A stretch of 64,000 bases of DNA from Pseudoduganella rivuli. GTDB taxonomy: Bacteria; Pseudomonadota; Gammaproteobacteria; Burkholderiales; Burkholderiaceae_D. The notes under the pieces are model-generated. The model was given only the letters and a program-made list of their open reading frames with translations. It was not told the DNA's origin and did not search any database. The position numbers and the translations under genes were made by a program. Shown here piece after piece: positions 1 to 7,713 of the stretch; the first letter of the stretch is position 1, and every line of letters starts with the position of its first letter. The DNA lies in assembly GCF_009674485.1 (NCBI RefSeq), contig NZ_WKJJ01000010.1, positions 62,001 to 126,000 of the forward strand. Direction: 5' to 3'.

Positions 1-1
1 G

Positions 2-1609
2 TTCGGCTTCTTCCGTTCGGCCGGCGACGGACGCACCGTGCCGGCGCTGTATCCGAACGGCTTCCTGCCCAACATCGTCACCGACATCAAGGATGGCTCC
101 TTTGCCGCCGGCTACCGGCGCGACCTGGCCGGCGACTGGAAATTCGACCTGTCGATCAACCATGGCGCCAGCCAGTTCGATTACAACGAAAAGAACACCG
201 TCAACATCAGCTACTGGTACGAACCCAAGCCGGGCGGCGGCATCTATGCGGCATCGCCGCTGGAAGCGCACACGGGACGGCTGAAATTCGACCAGACCAC
301 CGTCAATGCCGACCTGCGCGGTCCGGTCACGCTGGGCGGCGCGAAATTCGCCTTCGCCACCGGCTTTGAATACCGTACCGACAATTACCGCATCGACGCG
401 GGCGATCCGGTGTCGTACCAGTATGGCCGGACCAACAATCCCGCCGTCGTGATCCTGGACCAGAACGGCGGCCGTGCCGCCGCCGGCACCCAGGGCTTCC
501 CCGGCTATACCCCGGCCACGGCCGTCAACGACGGCCGCCACAACATCGCGCTGTACGTGGATGCGGAACACAACCTGACGCAGCAATTGATGGTGGCGGC
601 CGCCATGCGCCATGAACGCTATTCGGACTTTGGCAGCACCACCACCGGCAAGCTGTCGCTGCGCTACGATCCGATGCCGACACTGGGCCTGCGCGGCAGC
701 TTCTCGACCGGTTTCCGCGCCCCCAGCGTACAGCAAGAGTTCTACAGTTCCGTCTCCACCAACCTGGACGGCGCCGGCAACCTGACGGAAACGCTGACGG
801 CGCGCCAGGGCAGCGCGGTCACCCAGGCCTTCGGCATCGCCCCGCTCAAGCAGGAAACGTCCCGCAGCGGCAGCATGGGCCTGGTGCTGCGTCCGGCCAA
901 GAACATGTCCATCACGACCGACTTGTACCGGGTCGACATCAAGGACCGCATCGTGTTTTCCAGCGAAATCACGCCGGAAGCGGCCGCCGGCTGCAACGCC
1001 ACGCTGAGCAATTGCCCGATCCGCAGGATCCTGGCGCCGCTCGCCGTGGGCCAGGCGCAATTCTTCACCAATGCGGTCGACACCAGCACCACGGGCGTGG
1101 ACATCGTGGCCGAGCACAGCAGCAAATTACCGGTGGGCAACCTGGTGCTGTCCGGCCAGCTGGGTTTTAACCGCACCAAGGTCACGTCGCGCCATTCGCA
1201 ATCGCCGGTGCTGTCCGGCAACCAGCTGTTCGATGACATGCAAGTGCTGCTGATCGAGCACGGCCAGCCGCGCCAGCACCACGTGCTGGCCGCCGACCTG
1301 AATACGGGCGCGTGGAACCTCAACGCGCGCGCCAATTACTTCGGTGCGGTGAAAGCCGGCTACTTCACCAATCCGTATGTGCAGACGTGGGAACCGCGCT
1401 GGGTGGTCGACAGCTCGCTGCGCTACAACTTCAGCAAGAAGACCAGCGTGGCGTTCGGCGTGAACAACCTGTTCAATGTCTATCCGACCGAATGGGATAA
1501 AACCAAGGCCGCGCCCTTCCCGCAACTGGGCTTTACGCACTGCTGGGAAACCTGCCCGATCGGCATCAACGGCCGTTCGATGTACGTCCGTTACGACACG
1601 GCGTTCTGA
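2..1609 (+). CDS. TonB-dependent outer-membrane receptor, C-terminal part (5' end outside window)
   Basis: The reading frame is open from the first bases of the window to a TGA at 1607-1609, so the gene begins upstream and only about 535 C-terminal residues are visible. The visible part is the beta-barrel half of a TonB-dependent receptor. It has alternating amphipathic strands, a 'GLRGSFSTGFRAPS' segment typical of the barrel of siderophore, cobalamin or sugar receptors, a late 'VAFGVNNLFNVYP' strand, and a terminal aromatic residue (Phe) as expected for BAM-dependent assembly. The plug and TonB box lie outside the window. Such proteins import iron complexes, cobalamin or oligosaccharides across the outer membrane using TonB energy; the substrate cannot be read here. 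An amino-acid permease follows 92 bp downstream on the same strand, so a peptide or amino-acid-linked substrate is possible, but that is only inference. Confidence 0.9.
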   Translation, partial: FGFFRSAGDGRTVPALYPNGFLPNIVTDIKDGSFAAGYRRDLAGDWKFDLSINHGASQFDYNEKNTVNISYWYEPKPGGGIYAASPLEAHTGRLKFDQTTVNADLRGPVTLGGAKFAFATGFEYRTDNYRIDAGDPVSYQYGRTNNPAVVILDQNGGRAAAGTQGFPGYTPATAVNDGRHNIALYVDAEHNLTQQLMVAAAMRHERYSDFGSTTTGKLSLRYDPMPTLGLRGSFSTGFRAPSVQQEFYSSVSTNLDGAGNLTETLTARQGSAVTQAFGIAPLKQETSRSGSMGLVLRPAKNMSITTDLYRVDIKDRIVFSSEITPEAAAGCNATLSNCPIRRILAPLAVGQAQFFTNAVDTSTTGVDIVAEHSSKLPVGNLVLSGQLGFNRTKVTSRHSQSPVLSGNQLFDDMQVLLIEHGQPRQHHVLAADLNTGAWNLNARANYFGAVKAGYFTNPYVQTWEPRWVVDSSLRYNFSKKTSVAFGVNNLFNVYPTEWDKTKAAPFPQLGFTHCWETCPIGINGRSMYVRYDTAF

Positions 1610-1622
1610 CAGGTAGCAGAAG

Positions 1623-1677
1623 GGGCCGCGCAAGCGCGGCCCGCACATTCCCGGGACGGCCGCGCCACGGCCGTCCC
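1623..1677 (+). other. Two tandem intercistronic hairpins
   Basis: Positions 1623-1642 form a perfect 8-bp GC stem (GGGCCGCG/CGCGGCCC) with a CAAG loop. Positions 1653-1677 form a perfect 10-bp stem (GGGACGGCCG/CGGCCGTCCC) with a 5-nt loop. Neither is followed by a U-run, so they are not classical intrinsic terminators. They sit between the receptor stop and the permease start. They may protect the upstream mRNA end or partly attenuate read-through. Confidence 0.5.
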
Positions 1678-1701
1678 ACCCCAGCCGGTTGGAGAATCGC
1701 A

Positions 1702-3099
1702 ATGAGCCTGTTCCGCACTAAAAACCTCGACCACATGGTGGCGCAAAGCCGCGCCGCCGGTGGCCTGCACAAAGTACTGGGTCCGCTGGACCTGGTGTTG
1801 ATGGGTATCGGCGCCATTGTCGGCACCGGCATTTTTGTCTTGACCGGCACCGGCGCGCTGACCGCCGGCCCGGCGCTTACGCTGTCGTTCGTCATCGCGG
1901 CGCTGGCCTGCGGCTTTGCCGCGCTGTGCTACGCAGAATTCGCCTCCACCGTCCCGGTGGCGGGCTCGATTTATACCTATTGCTACGCCACCATGGGAGA
2001 GCTGGTGGCGTGGATGATAGGCTGGGACTTGCTGCTCGAATACGGCCTGGCGACATCGGCCGTGTCGGTCGGCTGGTCCGGCTATTTCCAATCCCTGATG
2101 GCGGGTTTCGGGCTGCACTTGCCGGCCGCGCTGACGGCCGCCCCCGGCGCCCTACCCGGCGTGCAAACCTGGTTCAACTTACCGGCGCTGCTGGTCATGC
2201 TGTTATTGACGGCCATGCTGTCCTGGGGCGTACGCGAGTCGGCGCGCGTCAACAGCGTGATGGTGGCCGTCAAGATCGGCGTGGTGCTGCTGTTCATCGC
2301 GGTCGGCGCACGCCATGTGCAGCCCGCCAACTGGCAACCGTTCATGCCCTTCGGCATGCAGGGCACGATGGGCGCGGCGGCGCTGGTGTTTTTTGCCTTT
2401 ATCGGTTTTGACGCGGTCACGTCGGCGGCCGAGGAAGTCAAGCGGCCCGAGCGCGACCTGCCGATCGGCATCATCGGTTCGCTGGCGGTGTGCACCGTGC
2501 TGTACGTGGTGGTGTCGGCCGTCATGACGGGCATCGTGCCGTTCCGCCAATTCGCCGGCGTGGACCATCCGGTGTCGCTGGCATTGCAGTTCGCACGCGA
2601 AAACTGGGTGGCGGGTTTCGTCGACCTCGGCGCCATCCTGGGGATGACCACCGTGATCCTGGTCATGACGTATGGCCAGACCCGCGTCATCTTCGCCATG
2701 TCGCGCGACGGCTTGCTGCCCCGGCGCCTGTCCGCGCTGCATCCCCGCTATGGCACGCCGTTTGTCGCGACATGGGCGGTGGGGCTGGTGTTCGGACTGG
2801 TCGCCGCCGTCATCCCGCTGGGCGTGCTGGCGGAATTGATCAACATCGGCACCTTGGCGGCATTTTGCCTGGTGTCGGTCGCCGTGCTGGTGCTGCGCCG
2901 GCGCCGTCCGGACTTGCCGCGCGCGTTCCGTTGCCCCGGCGTGCCCTGGATCCCCCTGATGGCGATCCTGTTTTGCATCGCCCTGATGACATTCCTGAGC
3001 GCCACCACGTGGATTGCCTTCGGCGTCTGGCTGGTGCTGGGACTGGCGGTGTACTTCGGCTATTCGCGCCGCCGTTCCAAGCTGCATCCGGCGGTGTGA
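1702..3099 (+). CDS. APC-superfamily amino-acid permease (YfnA/CAT-like)
   Basis: A 465-residue inner-membrane transporter of the amino acid-polyamine-organocation superfamily. The N-terminus 'VLGPLDLVLMGIGAIVGTGIF' is the classic APC TM1 signature, including the unwound GxG segment that binds the substrate amino group. About 12 hydrophobic segments follow, with the conserved 'FFAFIGFDAVTSAAEEVKRPERDLP' region (TM6 and following loop) near residues 230-255. A GGAG ribosome-binding site lies just before the ATG. It most resembles the cationic amino-acid transporter/YfnA group of bacterial permeases; substrate specificity cannot be read. It follows the TonB receptor at 92 bp on the same strand, separated by two strong hairpins, so it may or may not be in the same transcript. 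Confidence 0.9.
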   Translation: MSLFRTKNLDHMVAQSRAAGGLHKVLGPLDLVLMGIGAIVGTGIFVLTGTGALTAGPALTLSFVIAALACGFAALCYAEFASTVPVAGSIYTYCYATMGELVAWMIGWDLLLEYGLATSAVSVGWSGYFQSLMAGFGLHLPAALTAAPGALPGVQTWFNLPALLVMLLLTAMLSWGVRESARVNSVMVAVKIGVVLLFIAVGARHVQPANWQPFMPFGMQGTMGAAALVFFAFIGFDAVTSAAEEVKRPERDLPIGIIGSLAVCTVLYVVVSAVMTGIVPFRQFAGVDHPVSLALQFARENWVAGFVDLGAILGMTTVILVMTYGQTRVIFAMSRDGLLPRRLSALHPRYGTPFVATWAVGLVFGLVAAVIPLGVLAELINIGTLAAFCLVSVAVLVLRRRRPDLPRAFRCPGVPWIPLMAILFCIALMTFLSATTWIAFGVWLVLGLAVYFGYSRRRSKLHPAV

Positions 3100-3127
3100 T
3101 CACCCGCCGCAGGCGTATGTTCCACCG

Positions 3128-4291
3128 TCAAAACGTACCTTGCAGCGACAATGACAGCAATTTGGAGTCGCCAAAGAAAGGATAGCTGTAATGCGACTTG
3201 TCCTTGCTGATGTCGTACTGCGCCTTGAGGGCCATGTTCTTGCGGAAGTCCCAGCGCAGTGACGCGTATTTCGTACTGCGCGCTTCAATCGGCTCGGCCA
3301 CCGTCGTATAGCGTGAATACGTCAGCATCGGCGTGAATGCGCCCATCTGGTAGCCGACGCCGAACAGCGCGTATTTGTACACGCCGTTCAAGCCCTTGCC
3401 GGGGTCGACCTGTTCATAGCGGTCCACCTCGGTGCGCACCAGCCAATCCTGGTAATCCATATTGGCGGAAATACCCTTGATACGGGTGCGCTGGCGGTCA
3501 ATCAGCATGACGGGGCCAGTCGCACCATCTTGCCACAGCGAGTCCTTGTACGTCATGAACATGCCGCGCACGTCGAAGATGCCGTTGTTGGCCGACACCG
3601 ACAAACCCGTGATGTTCTTCCATTTTTCATGCGTGGGCGTGGTGTAGTAGATCAACGTGTCGTACGCATCGTTCTTTTGTTCGTAGCCGCCGGCCCAGCC
3701 ATGCACGGTGGCGGCCCAACCGGATTCACCCAGTTGCATGCGATAGCTGGCATTGCCGCCCACGTAAGCGTAAATCGGCCAGCCATACACGTCGGGCGCC
3801 GGGCGCACCCATGGATAGGCGTAACCGATGTACAGGTAATCGCTGTAGTAGTACAAGGGAATTCGGAATTTGCCGGCCTGGAAGGTCCAGGCCGAATCGG
3901 CGTGCGGTTGCCACGTCGCATAGGCCCAGTCGACCGTTGGCGTTGAGTGGCGGTTGGGGTTGCGCGCCCGCATCACCAGCTGAGCCGTGGCCGACAGGGT
4001 CGGGCTGAACTCCTTCCGGATCTGGACACCCAGCAGCGATTCCTGGTCGAATTGCCAGCCCTCACCCTTTTCATAGACGGCGGCATATTCCCATGCCTGC
4101 ATTGAGCACGGGCATTTCCATTCCTGGTATTGCCACGGCGCGCTGCTGCCCTGCGCCGATCCGCTCAGCACTTTGGCGGCGGTAATGCTGTAAAAGCCCG
4201 TCAGACGCAAGCTGCCGTCCTCACTCAAATTCATGGCGCCGGCACTGCCGGCAACCAGCATGGCCGCCAGGGCCCACAGGTGTTTTTTCAT
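3128..4291 (-). CDS. Porin-like outer-membrane beta-barrel protein
   Basis: A 387-residue exported protein. I start it at the ATG at 4291 (MKKHLWALAAML...) because GGAG lies 6 nt upstream and the resulting N-terminus is a clean signal peptide ending ...GSAGA; the frame itself runs further to 4318. The mature protein is rich in aromatic and glycine residues in an alternating pattern, with many Tyr/Trp girdle residues, and ends in '...SLSLQGTF' with a C-terminal Phe, as barrel proteins do. No classical porin family motif is evident, so the transported substrate is unknown. It lies 27 bp downstream of a small periplasmic binding-like protein and is presumably co-transcribed with it from the promoter near 4750-4776. 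Confidence 0.75.
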   Translation of the reverse strand: MKKHLWALAAMLVAGSAGAMNLSEDGSLRLTGFYSITAAKVLSGSAQGSSAPWQYQEWKCPCSMQAWEYAAVYEKGEGWQFDQESLLGVQIRKEFSPTLSATAQLVMRARNPNRHSTPTVDWAYATWQPHADSAWTFQAGKFRIPLYYYSDYLYIGYAYPWVRPAPDVYGWPIYAYVGGNASYRMQLGESGWAATVHGWAGGYEQKNDAYDTLIYYTTPTHEKWKNITGLSVSANNGIFDVRGMFMTYKDSLWQDGATGPVMLIDRQRTRIKGISANMDYQDWLVRTEVDRYEQVDPGKGLNGVYKYALFGVGYQMGAFTPMLTYSRYTTVAEPIEARSTKYASLRWDFRKNMALKAQYDISKDKSHYSYPFFGDSKLLSLSLQGTF

Positions 4292-4318
4292 CAGTGTCTC
4301 CGTTATTCGGACCAGCAA

Positions 4319-4729
4319 TCAGGGGATGGTGGCAATGACTTTGACGGTGTCATCCACGGCCGCCTTCTCGATATACCCGATGGCATTGACGTTCTCGCTG
4401 ACGGTCTTCTTGACCTCGGCACTGGACTTGCACTCTTTCGGCGCCTTGATTTTGCCTGTAAACAACAATTTTGACCAAATCGCTTCGACCTGGGCCGGCG
4501 ACTTTTCCAGCACCTTCTTGTAAAACTCGGCGCGGATGGCAGAATTTTCAGGTTGTTCCACAGGGGCGAATTGCACGGAACCGCCCAGGAAAAATTGCGC
4601 CGCCTGCGATGGGAACATGCGGGTCGCGGGGTTTTGCGGGTTGACTATGATGACCAGCTCGGCCGAGGCCGGCGCTGCCAGGACGGACAGCAGCACGGCC
4701 GGGACAAGCCGCTTCGACAGGCGTCTCAT
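4319..4729 (-). CDS. Small periplasmic phosphate-binding-like (PBP-superfamily) protein
   Basis: A 136-residue exported protein with signal peptide (cleavage near ...APASA-E). The mature part 'ELVIIVNPQNPATRMFPSQAAQFFLGG' and the following segment resemble the single-lobe 'phosphate ABC transporter substrate-binding' family, which is far shorter than PstS (about 320 residues) and often found next to an outer-membrane barrel gene. It probably folds as a truncated PBP-like domain. It has two cysteine-poor halves and a C-terminal 'NVNAIGYIEKAAVDDTVKVI' strand typical of the family. The ATG at 4729 has AGGGAG 7 nt upstream. It is first gene of a two-gene unit with the barrel protein downstream. 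The ligand is not known. Confidence 0.75.
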   Translation of the reverse strand: MRRLSKRLVPAVLLSVLAAPASAELVIIVNPQNPATRMFPSQAAQFFLGGSVQFAPVEQPENSAIRAEFYKKVLEKSPAQVEAIWSKLLFTGKIKAPKECKSSAEVKKTVSENVNAIGYIEKAAVDDTVKVIATIP

Positions 4730-4747
4730 CTGTTCTCCCTATGATTG

Positions 4748-4776
4748 ATAGCAATCCGGTGAGCCCAGTCTATCAA
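4748..4776 (-). promoter_or_regulatory. Predicted sigma70 promoter for the binding-protein/barrel operon
   Basis: On the minus strand TTGATA (4776-4771) is followed after exactly 17 nt by TGCTAT (4753-4748), and the ATG at 4729 with its AGGGAG lies just downstream. The untranslated leader would be short, about 12 nt. Confidence 0.5.
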
Positions 4777-4821
4777 GACTCGCTGCATGCGCCGTAAAAA
4801 GTCGTGACGCACGCGACACAA

Positions 4822-4851
4822 TGTGTTGTATCGTTCCCTCAAAACAACACA
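4822..4851 (-). other. Inverted repeat directly after the 2OG-oxygenase stop
   Basis: TGTGTTGT at 4822-4829 pairs perfectly with ACAACACA at 4844-4851, leaving a 14-nt loop. The repeat begins immediately after the TAG of the oxygenase gene. On the minus strand it could form a 3' hairpin at the end of the ada operon transcript, but there is no U-run; an operator is also possible. Confidence 0.35.
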
Positions 4852-5604
4852 CTAATCTCCGTCATGCAAGATGATCCCCAGCGTATGGCGTGCACCGGCG
4901 CGCAAGCGCGACACGCCATGCCGCATATTGACGCGGTACACGCCGCGCGTGCCGTTCACGGGCCGGTGGTGGACCGGGAAAATCACCATGCCGCCCTGCC
5001 CCAGCGGCACCACTTCCGCCCGCGATTGCATGCGGGGCCGCTGTTCCGTCAGCACGAATTCGCCGCCCGCAAAGTCCGTGCCCGGCGCGGACAGCAGCAC
5101 GGCGGCCTGCAACGGAAACACGTGCTCGCCATACAGATCCTGGTGCAGGCAGTTGTAATCGCCCGCCTGGTATTGCAGCAGCAGCGGCGTGGGCCGCAAC
5201 TGCCCCGCCGCATGGCAGCGGGTCAGGAAGTCCGCATGCGCCAAAGGGAAGCGGACGTCCAGACCCATGGCGTCGTGCCAGCGGTTGGCGATCCGCGCCA
5301 GCGGTGCATACAGCGCCGCGCGCAGCCTGGCGATGGGCGCCGGCAACGGATAGGCAAAGTACTGGTACTCGCCCTTGCCGAAACCGTGCCCCTCCATCAC
5401 CACGCGGCTGCGGAAAAGTTCCGGCTTGGCATAGGCGGCGGCCAGCCGCGTGCATTCTTCCACGCTGAAGAAGCCGGGCACGACCGCGCAGCCCCACGCA
5501 TCGAGGTCCGCGCCGATGCCATCCCAATCCAGTGCGGCGCAACGTTCCGCCATGCCGCCCCAGGCGGCTGCAGGATTGGGAGGCACATTCCGCACGGCAT
5601 TCAC
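4852..5604 (-). CDS. 2OG-Fe(II) dioxygenase of the Ada-linked family (COG3826-like)
   Basis: A 250-residue predicted 2-oxoglutarate/Fe(II)-dependent oxygenase. The start is the GTG at 5604, whose GTGA overlaps the TGA of ada (4-bp overlap), implying translational coupling; the longer open frame upstream is only the shadow of ada. The double-stranded beta-helix core carries the iron triad: H154 and D156 in 'NCLHQDLYG', and a distal His in 'NMRHGVS' (about residue 229). An Arg suited to 2OG binding follows in 'RLRAGARHTLGI'. The family is repeatedly found beside ada in proteobacteria and is annotated as a proline-hydroxylase-like or uncharacterised oxygenase. The linkage suggests a role in alkylation damage, by analogy with AlkB, but the protein is not AlkB and its substrate is unknown. 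Confidence 0.85.
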   Translation of the reverse strand: MNAVRNVPPNPAAAWGGMAERCAALDWDGIGADLDAWGCAVVPGFFSVEECTRLAAAYAKPELFRSRVVMEGHGFGKGEYQYFAYPLPAPIARLRAALYAPLARIANRWHDAMGLDVRFPLAHADFLTRCHAAGQLRPTPLLLQYQAGDYNCLHQDLYGEHVFPLQAAVLLSAPGTDFAGGEFVLTEQRPRMQSRAEVVPLGQGGMVIFPVHHRPVNGTRGVYRVNMRHGVSRLRAGARHTLGIILHDGD

Positions 5605-6647
5605 TTGGCGCCCTCGCGCTCCAGCAATACCTGCTTGCGTTCCACGCCCCAGCGATAGCCGGACAGCGAACCATCGGTGCGCACCACGCGGTGGCAGGGA
5701 ATTGCAATGGCAATCGCATTGGCGGCGCACGCGCTGGCCACCGCGCGGGCGCCGTTGGGCGCGCCCACCAATTCCGCCAGTTCCGTATAACTAACGGTCC
5801 GTCCCACGGGAATATTGCGCAACACTTGCCACACGCGCTGCTGGAACGCCGTGCCCCGCACGTCGAGCGGCAAGTCCAGGCCGATTTCCGGCGCTTCCAC
5901 CATGCCGATCACGGCGGCCACCACTTGCTCGTAACCGGCTTCGGCGCCGATCAATTCCGCTTTCGGGAAGCGGTCCTGCAAGTCGCGCGCCAGTGCATCC
6001 GGGTCGTCGCCGATCAGGATCGCGCAGATGCCCTTGTCCGTGCTGGCCACGAGGATGGCGCCCAGCGAACACTGGGCAATGGCAAAGCGGATGGTCTCGC
6101 CATGGCCGCCCTTGCGGTACGTGCTGGGCTGCATGCCCAGCGCGCCATTCGACTGCGCATAAAAGCGCCCGCTGGAATTGAAACCCGCCGCGTAAATCGC
6201 ATCGGTGACGTTGTTGCCATCGGCCAGCTGCGCCTGCATGCGGCGCTGGCGCACGCCCGCCGCATAAGCCTTCGGCGTCAACCCTGTCTGCGCCTTGAAG
6301 ATGCGGTGGAAGTGGAAGCGGCTGACGCCGGACGCTTCGGCCAGGCTGGCCAGATCCGGTTCGGTTTCGGCTTCCTCGATCAGGCGGCACATTTGCGCCA
6401 CCAGCGCCGCGTGGCGCTCGGCCAGCGGCGGCTGGTCCGGCTTGCAGCGCAGGCACGGGCGGAATCCCGCCTGTTCCGCTTCCTGCCGCGTTCCGTGAAA
6501 ACTGATATTGGCGCGCTTGGCGTGGCGCGACGGACACGAGGGCCGGCAATACACGCCCGTGGTACGCACCGCGTAATAAAACTCGCCATCCGCCGCCGTA
6601 TCGCGCTGCTGGATGGCGGCCCACCGTTCTTCGTCATTGACAAACAT
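5601..6647 (-). CDS. ada: Bifunctional methylphosphotriester/O6-methylguanine-DNA methyltransferase and regulator Ada
   Basis: A 348-residue protein, close to E. coli Ada (354). The start at 6647 has AGGGAG 6 nt upstream. The N-terminal zinc domain carries C34 and C38 in 'GVYCRPSCPSRH' and a later CLRC pair: four Zn-binding cysteines, of which the first accepts methyl groups from phosphotriesters. An AraC-type HTH follows near residues 85-185 ('LASLAEASGVSRFHFHRIF'). The C-terminal MGMT domain has the acceptor cysteine C318 in 'IPCHRVVR'. The protein repairs O6-methylguanine and, when methylated, activates its own operon. An AATT-N5-GCAA sequence at 6716-6728 (minus strand) resembles the Ada box but has 5 rather than 6 spacer bases and lies rather far upstream. 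The 2OG oxygenase overlaps downstream. Confidence 0.97.
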   Translation of the reverse strand: MFVNDEERWAAIQQRDTAADGEFYYAVRTTGVYCRPSCPSRHAKRANISFHGTRQEAEQAGFRPCLRCKPDQPPLAERHAALVAQMCRLIEEAETEPDLASLAEASGVSRFHFHRIFKAQTGLTPKAYAAGVRQRRMQAQLADGNNVTDAIYAAGFNSSGRFYAQSNGALGMQPSTYRKGGHGETIRFAIAQCSLGAILVASTDKGICAILIGDDPDALARDLQDRFPKAELIGAEAGYEQVVAAVIGMVEAPEIGLDLPLDVRGTAFQQRVWQVLRNIPVGRTVSYTELAELVGAPNGARAVASACAANAIAIAIPCHRVVRTDGSLSGYRWGVERKQVLLEREGAK

Positions 6648-6825
6648 GTTGCACTCCCTGAGATTCAAAGTATGCCCCATGTTAGGCAGCGCCAGCCACC
6701 GCCACACTCCGCCCCTTGCTTTTGAATTTCCGGCATATACAACAGCAATGCATTGATGCGGCGCAGCAATGTTAGAATCCTGTCTTGCCCGCGCCGGCAC
6801 AAGGCGCTGCCACGGAGACCAGGCT

Positions 6826-7542
6826 TTGGAACAGTTAGCAACAGACAATACCCCCATCTTCCAGCGCATCAAGGATTATTTGCTGGCCCAGATCGCCGCC
6901 GGCCTATGGAAGGAAGGCGACGTCATTCCTTCCGAACAGGCGCTGGTCAAACAATTCGGCGTATCCCGTATGACCGTCAACCGCGCGGTGCGCGAATTGA
7001 CAGCGGAACAAGTGCTGACGCGGCGCCAGGGTTCCGGCACTTTCGTTGCCGCGCAGAAATTTCAAGCGACGTTGCTGGAAATCCGCAGCATTGCCGACGA
7101 AGTGCGGGCACGGGGCCACGCGCACCGCAGCAGCCTGCAATTGCTGGAACAAACCAAGGCCGGCGAACTGCTGGCCAAGCAGTTTGAGTTGCCATCTGGA
7201 ACTATTTTATTTCACTCGGTGATCGTGCACTTTGAAAGCGGCGTCCCGATCCAGGTGGAAGACCGCTGGGTCAACCCGGCGTGTGCGCCCGACTACATGA
7301 GCCAGGACTTCGCGGCGATTACGCCGAATGAATACCTGGTGGCGGCCGCGCCGCTGGCCGGCGCCGTCTACAGTGTGGAAGCGCTGAGCCCGCCGCGCGA
7401 CATCGCCGAGATGCTGGCCATCGATACGCGCCAGCCCTGCCTGGTGCTGAAGCGGCAAACCCGCTCGGCGGGCCAGGTTGCGTCGATCGCCACGATGTGG
7501 CATCCGGGCCACCGCTACCAGTTTACCGGCAGCTTTGCCTGA
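6826..7542 (+). CDS. hutC: HutC-like GntR-family repressor with UTRA domain
   Basis: About 238 residues. An N-terminal winged helix of the GntR type ('IPSEQALVKQFGVSRMTVNRAVREL') is followed by a UTRA ligand-binding domain containing 'LEIRSIADEVRARGH', which is characteristic of the HutC branch (urocanate-responsive repressors of histidine use). I choose the TTG at 6826 because GGAG lies 8 nt upstream and it places the helix-turn-helix where HutC proteins have it; an in-frame ATG at 6769 has no visible Shine-Dalgarno. No hut catabolic gene lies in the window, so this regulator is orphaned from its expected operon or controls distant genes. It is divergent from ada; a perfect palindrome CAATGCATTG (6746-6755) and a half-match to the HutC operator (ATACAA at 6737-6742) lie between them. 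Confidence 0.8.
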   Translation: MEQLATDNTPIFQRIKDYLLAQIAAGLWKEGDVIPSEQALVKQFGVSRMTVNRAVRELTAEQVLTRRQGSGTFVAAQKFQATLLEIRSIADEVRARGHAHRSSLQLLEQTKAGELLAKQFELPSGTILFHSVIVHFESGVPIQVEDRWVNPACAPDYMSQDFAAITPNEYLVAAAPLAGAVYSVEALSPPRDIAEMLAIDTRQPCLVLKRQTRSAGQVASIATMWHPGHRYQFTGSFA

Positions 7543-7713
7543 GGTTGCAGTGCGGTTTTCAGCGCGGACGCCATTCACTACCATCCTGAAAGTCCGATAC
7601 TCCCCATAGAGTTTGCCGTCAGTAAATTCCGACACCGGGCTTGAGCTTCGATGCTATAGTTGATCGACATGAACGGGCTCGCTCCCGTTCCGACCAATCG
7701 AAAGGGAAGCTCC

